Positions 24,576 to 31,007 of a DNA stretch of 32,950 nucleotides are shown piece after piece. The first letter of the stretch is position 1, and the number at the start of each line of letters is the position of its first letter. The translations under genes were made by a program, and so were the position numbers. Source of the DNA: a virus; IMG/VR virus record IMGVR_UViG_3300025000_000296, positions 1 to 32,950 of that record. The stretch is one strand, 5' to 3'. The notes under the pieces are model-generated. The model did not search any database. It was not told the origin of the DNA and saw only the letters and a program-made list of their open reading frames with translations.

Positions 24576-24755
24576 ATGCTACTCGCTAGAACAAAAGTAG
24601 GTATAAATATGGATAATAAGTTGCTTGAGATACTGAGAGGGCTATCTAAACAGACAAAGATTCCAGTATCTAGGCTAGTAGATGAGGCTGTAGAAGACCT
24701 TGTGACTAAGTACCAAAAGAAAAGAGCTTCAGAAGATCAACTCTTAGTGGGTTGA
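24576..24755 (+). CDS. Ribbon-helix-helix DNA-binding protein
   Basis: This is the only clear plus-strand gene: 59 aa from ATG 24576, preceded by AAAAAGGAGGT at ideal spacing. The sequence TKVGINMDNKLLEILRGLSK, then TKIPVSRLVDEAVEDLV is a ribbon-helix-helix fold: a short strand and two helices, as in Arc/CopG-type dimeric repressors. It diverges from rha across the 17-bp dyad. I infer that it represses rha and itself; the dyad length suits two dimers. A terminator follows immediately, overlapping its stop codon. Confidence 0.7.
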   Translation: MLLARTKVGINMDNKLLEILRGLSKQTKIPVSRLVDEAVEDLVTKYQKKRASEDQLLVG

Positions 24756-24768
24756 TCTTCTTCTTTTT
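24731..24768 (+). terminator. Terminator after the ribbon-helix-helix gene
   Basis: An 11-bp perfect stem (24731-24741 with 24751-24761), a nine-base loop, and a T-rich run. It overlaps the stop codon at 24753-24755 and insulates this gene from the converging minus-strand genes. Confidence 0.85.
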
Positions 24769-24955
24769 ATGCCTTCACAAACCCATGTCTTTTACACACT
24801 GGGCACGACTCCTTAAGTTCTAGCCGTGTAGGTAGCCCATGGTTATTCTGTATTGACCAAGACACTGGGACCTTACCTGAGCCGTTGCAGTAGCTGCATT
24901 TCTTGGACTTCCGTACATGGGCTATAGCAGGTTTCTCCTGCAGTATGCTAGCCAT
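24767..24955 (-). CDS. Small CxxCxGxG zinc protein
   Basis: This 62-aa protein has CSYCNGSGKV (about 21-30), the DnaJ-like CxxCxGxG knuckle, and CPVCKRHG at about 51-58. It overlaps the preceding gene by an ATGA junction. Such small zinc proteins are common phage accessory products. No specific role can be given. Confidence 0.55.
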   Translation of the reverse strand: MASILQEKPAIAHVRKSKKCSYCNGSGKVPVSWSIQNNHGLPTRLELKESCPVCKRHGFVKA

Positions 24956-25143
24956 CAGTGGGTGCCAAAGTATGGATTCTTATGCTGCTCCATATCCGCT
25001 TGAAGAATCTGAAGGCTGCTATTTGGGCACATGCCCTGGCTGGATATGATCTGAAGAGGTCTTTCACAGTAGCTGCATTTCGTTTGGTTGGTACTTCCGT
25101 AGGTCACATTGCACACTTGGCAAATCTTAGGCACGACAATCAT
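24955..25143 (-). CDS. Small zinc-finger protein (62 aa)
   Basis: The N-terminus has CQVC and then CSYC (about residues 8-26) plus a later single Cys. The gene ends in an ATGA overlap with the next small zinc protein. The ribosome binding site is weak and close to the start, so translation is probably coupled to the upstream short frame. Function unknown. Confidence 0.5.
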   Translation of the reverse strand: MIVVPKICQVCNVTYGSTNQTKCSYCERPLQIISSQGMCPNSSLQILQADMEQHKNPYFGTH

Positions 25144-25229
25144 TCCCCCTGTTTACTCATTCGTTTAACACGAACCCGCTCATAGCTATAGTTTGTCCAC
25201 TCTATAGCGTTGTACAGGTTGTTTAACAG
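25140..25229 (-). CDS. Possible tiny protein with a CTG start
   Basis: Directly after the stop of the DUF4406-like gene a frame reads LLNNLYNAIEWTNYSYERV and ends in a TGA overlapping the next gene's ATG (ATGA). The composition looks protein-like and the end junction is typical of coupled phage genes. There is no ATG; CTG at 25229 lies close after GAGGAG. It is a weak but reasonable candidate of 29 residues. Confidence 0.3.
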   Translation of the reverse strand: MLNNLYNAIEWTNYSYERVRVKRMSKQGE

Positions 25230-25508
25230 CTACTCCTCAAAGATAACTATCTTTCCCGTATGCTCTGCATGTAGCTTTTCAATATTCGCCCCAATACTAG
25301 GCTCCCAGCCACGAAGTAGATATATTGCTTCGCAGATACTAAGCATCGGAATGCACACACTCATATACTCTTCTTGTGTAAATCCTTTAGGTAATAGCGC
25401 AGGATTAAGAGCTATGTTTCCGGATTCTGTCAGCGCTTTCTCAGCCCGTGCAAATTCTGCTTGATAGTTCTCATTACCCGTTATACTACCAGCGATGTAT
25501 ATTTTCAT
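25230..25508 (-). CDS. DUF4406-like protein (deoxyribosyltransferase-like fold)
   Basis: This is 92 aa from ATG 25508, with AAGGAG ten bases upstream. It starts MKIYIAGSITGNENYQAEF, the nucleotide-binding strand-loop typical of DUF4406 and nucleoside 2-deoxyribosyltransferase-like proteins. It continues with NPALLPKGFTQEEYM, ICEAIYLLRGWEPSIGANIE and ends with a beta strand (KIVIFEE). These proteins are common in phages and are thought to act on nucleotides, but the reaction is not established. It follows the small-terminase gene. Confidence 0.75.
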   Translation of the reverse strand: MKIYIAGSITGNENYQAEFARAEKALTESGNIALNPALLPKGFTQEEYMSVCIPMLSICEAIYLLRGWEPSIGANIEKLHAEHTGKIVIFEE

Positions 25509-25515
25509 AAGCTTT

Positions 25516-26340
25516 CTACTCCTTTTCACCAGTGATACCCCGGATCACATCATCACTGACATCCTTGAATTGGGCTTCTAAAGCCCTTCGTTCTTCGGCA
25601 CTTTTGCTTGCCATTATAGTGTCAATGTTGGCTATAGCCACACCCACCAGACCGCTTATGCTTGTGTTCTGTTCCACTCTTGACTGCTCTACAAATTCAT
25701 CTTTCTCTTGAGCGATTTGCTTGGCAATTGTTTGAATGGCGGTTAGCACTGGGCCAATGGACTTATCTGTTAGATTAACACCATCAATCTCAGCCACAAC
25801 CTTATCAAAGAGCAAGCGGGTTACTTTATTAAGTCCCGCAATCCGCTCTTGCTTATTGGCCCATCCTGTCTCCATTACGAGCCCATTAACATGGCCCTTG
25901 AACTCCGGGTGCTGCAGCCATGCATAGATCATGGATTTATGCAGACCAAGTTCCTTAGCTATTTGGGTGATAGGATGTCCAGCGCTTATCATGTCTGCAG
26001 CCTTGTAGCGCCTAGGGTTCCACCTCCATGTCTTCGGTATTACATTCCTATAGCTGGCGGGGACAACAATTGTGTACACCTTATCACCAGATCCTCTAAC
26101 CTCAAGCTGTATATACTTCGGAGCCTTACCCGTTAATACTTTACGGGATGTTATAGGGTTTTTTGGCTTTTTGTTAACAGCGATGACCCTGCCCTGAGTA
26201 GTAGGCATGGGCTTATCTAACTGCATACGGAGTTTTTTCCCTTTAGTAGCTTTTGGGGCCTCTGCTGCAGCTATTTCCTCAGGCGTATTTTTCACAGGTT
26301 TTGCAGCCTGTTTTATTTTAGATATTAGTTTGTGCCCCAT
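25516..26340 (-). CDS. Small terminase-like HTH protein
   Basis: This 274-aa protein has a basic N-terminus (about 1-75), a helix-turn-helix region (about 108-150: YKAADMISAGHPITQIAKEL, then GLHKSMIYAWLQHPEF) and a helical C-terminal half. This resembles terminase small subunits of the phBC6A51-type, which recognise the packaging start. It is the first gene after a 1 kb structured non-coding region, where a pac or cos site could lie, and large terminase follows after several small genes. Ribosome binding site GGGAGG is 11 bases upstream. Confidence 0.6.
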   Translation of the reverse strand: MGHKLISKIKQAAKPVKNTPEEIAAAEAPKATKGKKLRMQLDKPMPTTQGRVIAVNKKPKNPITSRKVLTGKAPKYIQLEVRGSGDKVYTIVVPASYRNVIPKTWRWNPRRYKAADMISAGHPITQIAKELGLHKSMIYAWLQHPEFKGHVNGLVMETGWANKQERIAGLNKVTRLLFDKVVAEIDGVNLTDKSIGPVLTAIQTIAKQIAQEKDEFVEQSRVEQNTSISGLVGVAIANIDTIMASKSAEERRALEAQFKDVSDDVIRGITGEKE

Positions 26341-26592
26341 GGGTAAAATCGCCTCCCTCCTAGGTGTATAGGGCTTCTGAACCCTTTCGTCTAGCGAACT
26401 CTATGGAGTATTTTACCACATATAGAAGAAAATTAATAGACAATAGTTCACAAGTTTGAACAAACAATTTTAAAATACATATATAAGAAGAAATAAAAAA
26501 TTAACCTAATATAAATAAACTATTTTTTGATCCTTAAAGTACTTATTTCCTTTGTCGTTTTCTTATGAATTTTTATGCACTTTATGCACTAC

Positions 26593-26616
26593 ATTTTAAA
26601 AATATATTTTTAAAAT
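26593..26616. repeat. 24-bp perfect AT palindrome
   Basis: The sequence ATTTTAAAAATA followed by its exact reverse complement. It is composed only of A and T, so it could partly be chance in an AT-rich region, or a site for melting. Confidence 0.6.
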
Positions 26617-26640
26617 AGGTCATTTTTACTGTTTTCAAGG

Positions 26641-26853
26641 TTTTCTCGATTACGTACGAGTTGATACGTAATTATCAAGTGCCACGGCTTTTATTTTTTG
26701 CAATTTTTTTTTTTTTTTTTTTTGCACTTTTTTTCTGAACAACCATGAACAAATTTGCAGTTTTGGTACAAAAACTAATTTTTTTTTTTATAGACCCCTT
26801 TTTTCTTTTGTGTCTTTAACAATTCCTTACCAACTCGTACGTAATCGAGAAAA
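26641..26853. repeat. 23-bp perfect inverted repeats flanking 167 bp
   Basis: Arms 26641-26663 and 26831-26853 are exact reverse complements over 23 bases. Each contains TACGTA. The spacer holds another TACGTA, a run of 20 T (26704-26723) and further T tracts, but no gene. It could be a small non-autonomous element, a recombination site pair, or a regulator array. Confidence 0.85.
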
Positions 26854-27273
26854 TTTTTTTCAAAAGCTCGGAAAAGCCCTTTTTTGACCCCATTCTTGGC
26901 TCCACTTATTGGTAATTTCCTCTTGCTAATGGTCAGACCAACAGACCAATTCTCCAAGCTTCTCACCCCGGCCTCAAAATATCCTAATTATTTACATGGG
27001 TATTTTTGTAATAAATGCTCAAACGCAGTGATACCTAGGCGCACAGCCATTTGTAATATTTTTACTTTTCACCTAAAAACACCTCATTTTAAAAATCCCT
27101 ATATTATACTACAGACTTATAAAGATTGCAATAAAACACCTATGCATAATTATGCACTCGACTGCATAAACCCTGTCAGATTATTCTGTCATGGATTTTT
27201 AACCCATTTATAGGTGGTATTAGGAATATGAAAGTACCTCCCCTTAAACCTGAATGTTACACAAGGTTATTAT

Positions 27274-27317
27274 GTTACATTCGTCGAAGGCCTGTGTTAC
27301 ATTCGTCAAAGGCCTGT
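27274..27317. repeat. Two tandem 22-bp repeats
   Basis: Two copies of GTTACATTCGTC-[G/A]-AAGGCCTGT stand back to back with one difference. More GTTACA copies lie at about 27255 and 27342. They may be iteron- or operator-like sites. Confidence 0.7.
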
Positions 27318-27356
27318 GTAGGAGGGCATAAGAAGTCTATTGGTTACACATAAGAA

Positions 27357-27386
27357 AAGCCCCAATGCCTTGCAGCACTAGGGCTT
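27357..27386 (-). terminator. Terminator after the 123-aa gene
   Basis: A 12-bp stem (27357-27368 with 27375-27386), with two G-U pairs, is followed by TTTTCTT on the minus strand. It lies 17 bases after the stop codon of the 123-aa gene. Confidence 0.75.
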
Positions 27387-27402
27387 AAGCCTTCTATATA
27401 AT

Positions 27403-27774
27403 TTAAGTCCGATTAATACCATAGGTATTGTCAGCCAATATCCCTTTCCTTAGAACCTTATTTATTCGATCAACGTGCAAGCCAGTGGTGCTCTGCTCCT
27501 TTGTCACCCCATGCTGTGTTTCCATGCAATTCCACCACATATCCCGCCGGGCATTATGCACGATCACTTTCGTATTGATTTTGATCTTAAGCTCTTTTAG
27601 TAGTTTCTCTAAACTACGAATCTCTGAAGCCTGTGAAGCAAGACCCTCATAGGCAGCCATGTCCTCAGCTGTAAGTACAGCAACAATCTCACCCTTCTCC
27701 TGCTCATCAACTTCAGTAAGTACACCCATAGTAACAAGCAACTTCCGTGCTAGTAATACATCCATCTCTTTCAT
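27403..27774 (-). CDS. Hypothetical protein (123 aa)
   Basis: A mostly helical protein: helical N-terminus (MKEMDVLLARKLLVTMG), a coiled-coil-like middle (SEIRSLEKLLKELKIKIN) and a C-terminal part with RDMWWNCMETQHGVT. GAGGAG lies nine bases before the ATG. It is the last gene of the accessory cluster before the non-coding region and ends at a terminator. No family recognised. Confidence 0.55.
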   Translation of the reverse strand: MKEMDVLLARKLLVTMGVLTEVDEQEKGEIVAVLTAEDMAAYEGLASQASEIRSLEKLLKELKIKINTKVIVHNARRDMWWNCMETQHGVTKEQSTTGLHVDRINKVLRKGILADNTYGINRT

Positions 27775-27797
27775 ATTCGCCAGCTCCTCTTCTCTCT

Positions 27798-28079
27798 TTA
27801 GATTACCTTTAATCCATGGGCTAAGAACATCTCAGTTGTATCCTTGGGCTTAAGCCTTCTGTAGGATACAAGAGCATCCATGCACCCTTTCTTAGTCCCT
27901 CGATGGGAAACAATCCCAGCTTTGATTAAGAACCACTCGGTCACAGGCTCCACCGCCTTAGTGACACTGGGCTTCCGTACACTTTTAGCCAGCTCTTCCT
28001 GATGGCTTTCTTTTTTGACATAAGTATCTATTTGCTCAGCCATTGCCCCGGCTGGTGGTCTGGGATATCTAACTGGCAT
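27798..28079 (-). CDS. Hypothetical protein (93 aa)
   Basis: This protein has a Pro-rich start (MPVRYPRPPAGAMAEQI), a charged middle and a C-terminal motif SYRRLKPKDTTEMFLAHG. GGTGG lies nine bases before ATG 28079; an internal ATG at codon 13 is another possible start. It follows a good promoter (28138-28166). No family recognised. Confidence 0.5.
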   Translation of the reverse strand: MPVRYPRPPAGAMAEQIDTYVKKESHQEELAKSVRKPSVTKAVEPVTEWFLIKAGIVSHRGTKKGCMDALVSYRRLKPKDTTEMFLAHGLKVI

Positions 28080-28137
28080 AGCTTGTCCACCATCCCTTTA
28101 AAAATTTTAGTTCTCCCCCAAAATCCCCCTGATTTAT

Positions 28138-28166
28138 AGTATACAACCCTGAACAAGTATAGACAA
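28138..28166 (-). promoter_or_regulatory. Sigma-A-type promoter
   Basis: On the minus strand TTGTCT (28161-28166) and TATACT (28138-28143) are spaced by exactly 17 bases, just after the stop codon of the 48-aa membrane gene. It would drive the genes at 28079 and 27774. Confidence 0.65.
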
Positions 28167-28170
28167 GTAT

Positions 28171-28317
28171 CTAGAGCAAAATACTGAGCACAAACAGCAC
28201 AGTCACTAGGGCTATACCACCCCAGACATCCCCTATAGTGAATGATTTAACAAACTTTTTTGAATCTTTAAATACCTCAACAAAGATATCAATAATACCT
28301 TCGATTCCCTCTAACAT
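28171..28317 (-). CDS. Small membrane protein (48 aa)
   Basis: The ATG at 28317 follows AAAGGGAG by about ten bases. The product starts MLEGIEGIIDIFVEVFKDSK, amphipathic, and ends in a membrane segment (GIALVTVLFVLSILL) reaching the C-terminus. It lies between the 190-aa gene's terminator and the promoter at 28138. A tail-anchored phage membrane peptide is plausible; the role is unknown. Confidence 0.55.
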   Translation of the reverse strand: MLEGIEGIIDIFVEVFKDSKKFVKSFTIGDVWGGIALVTVLFVLSILL

Positions 28318-28370
28318 ATACGAACCACTCCCTTTATTTTAGTAGGCTTGTCCACATACTAAGTAAAGGA

Positions 28371-28398
28371 AAAGAGCCCCCTATTCCTGGGGCTCTTT
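28371..28398 (-). terminator. Terminator overlapping the end of the 190-aa gene
   Basis: A perfect 10-bp stem (28371-28380 with 28389-28398) and eight-base loop are followed on the minus strand by a T-rich sequence. The stop codon at 28381 lies inside it. Confidence 0.85.
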
Positions 28399-28953
28399 TA
28401 TCCATGTACCATCAGTCCTGCAGTACTCATCAATATCAGTAACCATTAGAGTCTTCGGGTGGTTGTGGGTCTTTTCAAGCCATGCTTGGAGTGCATTATT
28501 AAGCATCTCATCCAGTGTAAGCTTCTCATCTTCTGTGATTTTCTCGTACCACCGTTCACCATGCTCAAATTCACTGCCATACTCATCGTCTAAATACTGT
28601 GACACTTGGCGTAATACCTCATCAGTAACCATTACATAATTTTGAGGTATTGTGATAGGCACAAGCTGGCCAATGTAGAAGACTTCATAACCATCCTCTA
28701 GGGCTGCATCTTTACCAGCTTCATAGGCCTCTTCACCTGTTTCAAAGACTTCATTGTCCCACAAACCATCCTCACTAAAATTGTAAGACCATTTCTCAGG
28801 TTCAGGTATTAATGGGTACTTAGGGCACCCATGCTCAGGGCATAGAATACAATCTTCATTTTCTGAGCAATCTAAGCATAAGCAGGTAGCCTCTACGTGC
28901 TGGATGCATGCCCCTTCCAACCCAATCTTAACTTCATTACATGTTTTAGACAT
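28381..28953 (-). CDS. Cys-rich N-terminal acidic protein (190 aa)
   Basis: The first 45 residues are cysteine rich (CLCLDCSENEDCILCPEHGC), probably a metal-binding knot. The rest is acidic, with WYEKITEDEKLTLDEMLNNA and a closing DIDEYCRTDGTWIKEPQE. The Cys motif is closely shared with the next upstream gene (DCDLCPEYGC), so both have a common metal-binding module. AAAGGAG precedes ATG 28953 and overlaps the stop of the shifted frame of the upstream gene. No family recognised. Confidence 0.6.
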   Translation of the reverse strand: MSKTCNEVKIGLEGACIQHVEATCLCLDCSENEDCILCPEHGCPKYPLIPEPEKWSYNFSEDGLWDNEVFETGEEAYEAGKDAALEDGYEVFYIGQLVPITIPQNYVMVTDEVLRQVSQYLDDEYGSEFEHGERWYEKITEDEKLTLDEMLNNALQAWLEKTHNHPKTLMVTDIDEYCRTDGTWIKEPQE

Positions 28954-28968
28954 CGGTCTTCAGCTCCT

Positions 28969-29309
28969 TTACTTAGTCCACAGGTAGTCTATTAAATCTA
29001 AGTAATCGGTTAAGTCTTGTTCGGACATTGAATTTAAGTCTTTGGGCTCTAATCCAAATTCCTTCTCCCCGTATTGAATAAATTGGCGAAAGGTTTCGTT
29101 CTCCGGTCTTCCACTCCTTTAAGTAGTTTAATCCATGACTCTGCGTACCCTGGCTTAATTGCAAATGGGCATAAGATTCTACCTATCCTAACACCCTTTA
29201 CATGGTTTTTTCTGCATCCGTATTCAGGACATAAGTCGCAATCAAATGCCTCTAAACATCCATTACACTTACATAAGTCCTCAGGTTGCGTGCATTCACA
29301 GTGAGGCAT
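28969..29309 (-). CDS. Cys-rich small protein, probable frameshift
   Basis: The ATG frame gives MPHCECTQPEDLCKCNGCLE with DCDLCPEYGC, then GYAESWIKLLKGVEDRR and ends at 29049 with a basic, unlikely tail. From about 29103 the -1 frame instead reads ENETFRQFIQYGEKEFGLEP and on to LTDYLDLIDYLWTK, ending at a TAA (28969) that overlaps the next gene's ribosome binding site. That frame has no start codon of its own. The simplest reading is one gene of about 113 codons with an indel or programmed shift near 29105-29115. The two fused frames make a sensible acidic protein. Confidence 0.5.
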
Positions 29310-29325
29310 CAGCCCTCATCTCCTT

Positions 29326-29514
29326 TTAGATATTCACATTAATGCTCGCCCTAAAATCAGCAGTTTCCCATTCGCTTCTATAGTTCTGCTTAGACTTAGT
29401 TTCAATAGCCACTTGGTGTAGCTCGATCTTTTGACCTGGGAACTTCCCTTGTAAATCCTTCAGTACGAGATTTTTTAGGTCTGTTACATTGTACTCAATT
29501 TTAATATTTGCCAT
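29326..29514 (-). CDS. Hypothetical protein (62 aa)
   Basis: MANIKIEYNVTDLKNLVLKD followed by a beta-rich C-terminus (RSEWETADFRASINVNI). GGAG is about 11 bases upstream. It sits between the exonuclease and the Cys-rich small gene. No family recognised. Confidence 0.5.
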   Translation of the reverse strand: MANIKIEYNVTDLKNLVLKDLQGKFPGQKIELHQVAIETKSKQNYRSEWETADFRASINVNI

Positions 29515-29535
29515 AGTAGCACCCGCTCCTTTCTT

Positions 29536-30642
29536 TCAAAATGGTAGATCATCTGATAGCCCCATAGGACAATTCATATTAGGAGCACAGTTTCCTTCAT
29601 GTCCATGAGGATTATCAGGATGACTACAAATAGCTTCTTCAGGTGGTGTTTGATACGGGCACCCTTTACCAAACCATTGGGGCTTAAGCTCTTCTACAGG
29701 TTTAGTAGCCCTAGGGTTTATAATCTGCCTAGCCTTACGAGGACCTTCTTGAACATGCATATCCCCCTGCCCTTTGAGTGTTATCCATGAGGGTTTCCAT
29801 TCGGGTTCTCCATATTGCCTTTTCCAACCAACAACATTTTGGTAGTCAGCCACCTGTTTTCCTTCGGTGTAGTTTTTATCCTCTGCATGCATGGCTAGGA
29901 GTAGGTTACCGCAGGCCAGAGCGTCGAAATAAGCACTGTGCCAGGCCTCTTGGGGCACATTATACTTCTTGCACATATCTGGGAGTTTATGAGGGTACTT
30001 GTGTCTGTCTCGTGCAATAGTAAGTGTATCAATTAAGGTGTTACAAACACCACACTCAATCCGACCAGCAGCTCGGTAGAATAGCTCATAATCAAAAAGA
30101 ACATTGTGACCAACAATAGGCTCACTTCGCAAAAAGTACACTAGAGTTATAATCGCCTGATCCTCACTCATGCCCTTCAGAAGGTCCTCGTTGGTATGCC
30201 CTGTAAGTTTAGTTATCTCTTCACTTATAAACATTTCTGGGTTAACTAAGGTATTAAATATAGCCACAGGCTCACCGTCTGTGAACCGAACCGCTCCTAT
30301 TTCAATGATCCGGTCATTAGCCCGGTCAAAGCCTGTCGTCTCAAAATCAATTGCATAAAAGGTCCGAGGGAGCGGTTTAACGACCGCTCCGGATCTTTGT
30401 TGAACTTTTTGATCTCGTTTATCCCTACCAGCTCTAAGTTTATTAAAATCAACCATAGTTTGCAGCTCCTCCTCAGTTATAAATAGTATTGGATCATACC
30501 TAGGATCTTCTGAAGCTTTGTACTCCTCATCATCAAGGATTCCATTAACACATGGTTCATCTGGACCTAGATCATCAGGACACGCACCTTGATAAAGTCC
30601 TACACCCGTACATCCTTCAGGACAATGCCAGTCTCTAATCAT
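29536..30642 (-). CDS. DnaQ-like 3'-5' exonuclease with SSB-like C-terminal tip
   Basis: This 368-aa protein holds an exonuclease domain (about 93-255) with ExoI DFETTG (D99, E101), ExoII VGHNVLFDYELF (D184) and ExoIII HSAYFD (H235, D240), the full DEDDh set. The fold removes 3' nucleotides from DNA or RNA. The N-terminus (about 1-90) is Cys and acid rich; the C-terminal 100 residues contain more Cys/His (CSHPDNPHGHEGNC). The very end, DDLPF, resembles the acidic tip of SSB proteins that recruits repair enzymes. It overlaps the upstream gene by an ATGA. Confidence 0.8.
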   Translation of the reverse strand: MIRDWHCPEGCTGVGLYQGACPDDLGPDEPCVNGILDDEEYKASEDPRYDPILFITEEELQTMVDFNKLRAGRDKRDQKVQQRSGAVVKPLPRTFYAIDFETTGFDRANDRIIEIGAVRFTDGEPVAIFNTLVNPEMFISEEITKLTGHTNEDLLKGMSEDQAIITLVYFLRSEPIVGHNVLFDYELFYRAAGRIECGVCNTLIDTLTIARDRHKYPHKLPDMCKKYNVPQEAWHSAYFDALACGNLLLAMHAEDKNYTEGKQVADYQNVVGWKRQYGEPEWKPSWITLKGQGDMHVQEGPRKARQIINPRATKPVEELKPQWFGKGCPYQTPPEEAICSHPDNPHGHEGNCAPNMNCPMGLSDDLPF

Positions 30643-31007
30643 CGGTAAAACATCCCAAAGATATACTTAGCCCTGTCTTCCTCTGCTTTAATCTTTTGGC
30701 GTCTATTGCAGGTAGCTAAGCAGTAATTGTAGGACACTATAAAGTTATTACATTTGGTAAGTTGCTTAGTCTTAGGATCTGTGCAGAACCTGCATCCAGA
30801 ATCGTCATGAATTTCTGGTGCTACATACCTACATAGCTTTTTCCATTTGAAATGGTACAGAATATCATGTTTACTTGGGTAGATTAGCTTTATACCTACC
30901 ATTGGCAAAGGGCATATATAAACTGCCCTGTTCTTTATATCAGTAAAAGCTCCCATCCATAAGTCGTACCAACGAAAAAATAGGCTCAAGTTAAATAGTT
31001 TTTTCAT
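30639..31007 (-). CDS. Hypothetical phage protein (122 aa), Cys-rich
   Basis: It has FFRWYDLWMGAFTDIKNRAV and YICPLPMVGIKL in its first half, a pattern I associate with small uncharacterised phage proteins, and Cys residues (CRFC, CNN, CLATC) in the second half. It overlaps both neighbours by ATGA. AGGAGG lies seven bases before ATG. Function unknown. Confidence 0.55.
   Translation of the reverse strand: MKKLFNLSLFFRWYDLWMGAFTDIKNRAVYICPLPMVGIKLIYPSKHDILYHFKWKKLCRYVAPEIHDDSGCRFCTDPKTKQLTKCNNFIVSYNYCLATCNRRQKIKAEEDRAKYIFGMFYR

Larger units (their letters stand above)
26341..27402. other. AT-rich, structure-rich non-coding region
   Basis: No convincing gene lies in this kilobase between the small terminase and the gene at 27403. 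It holds a 24-bp AT palindrome (26593-26616), a 23-bp inverted repeat with a 167-bp spacer and a 20-base T run, short direct repeats of TTTATGCAC near 26575, two 22-bp tandem repeats (27274-27317), and a terminator (27357-27386). A regulatory, replication or packaging role is possible; I cannot tell which. Confidence 0.6.

Noticed and set aside
26775-26966. Minus-strand frame of 63 codons with a lysine-rich end
   Set aside because: It overlaps the right arm of the 23-bp inverted repeat, has only a GTG with a poor site, and its Lys-rich end simply reads the T tracts; an overlapping plus-strand frame is equally unconvincing.
26884-27213. Plus-strand frame of 109 codons
   Set aside because: No ribosome binding site and composition typical of AT-rich non-coding DNA.
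27274-27317. CRISPR array
   Set aside because: Only two adjacent 22-bp repeats with no spacers.
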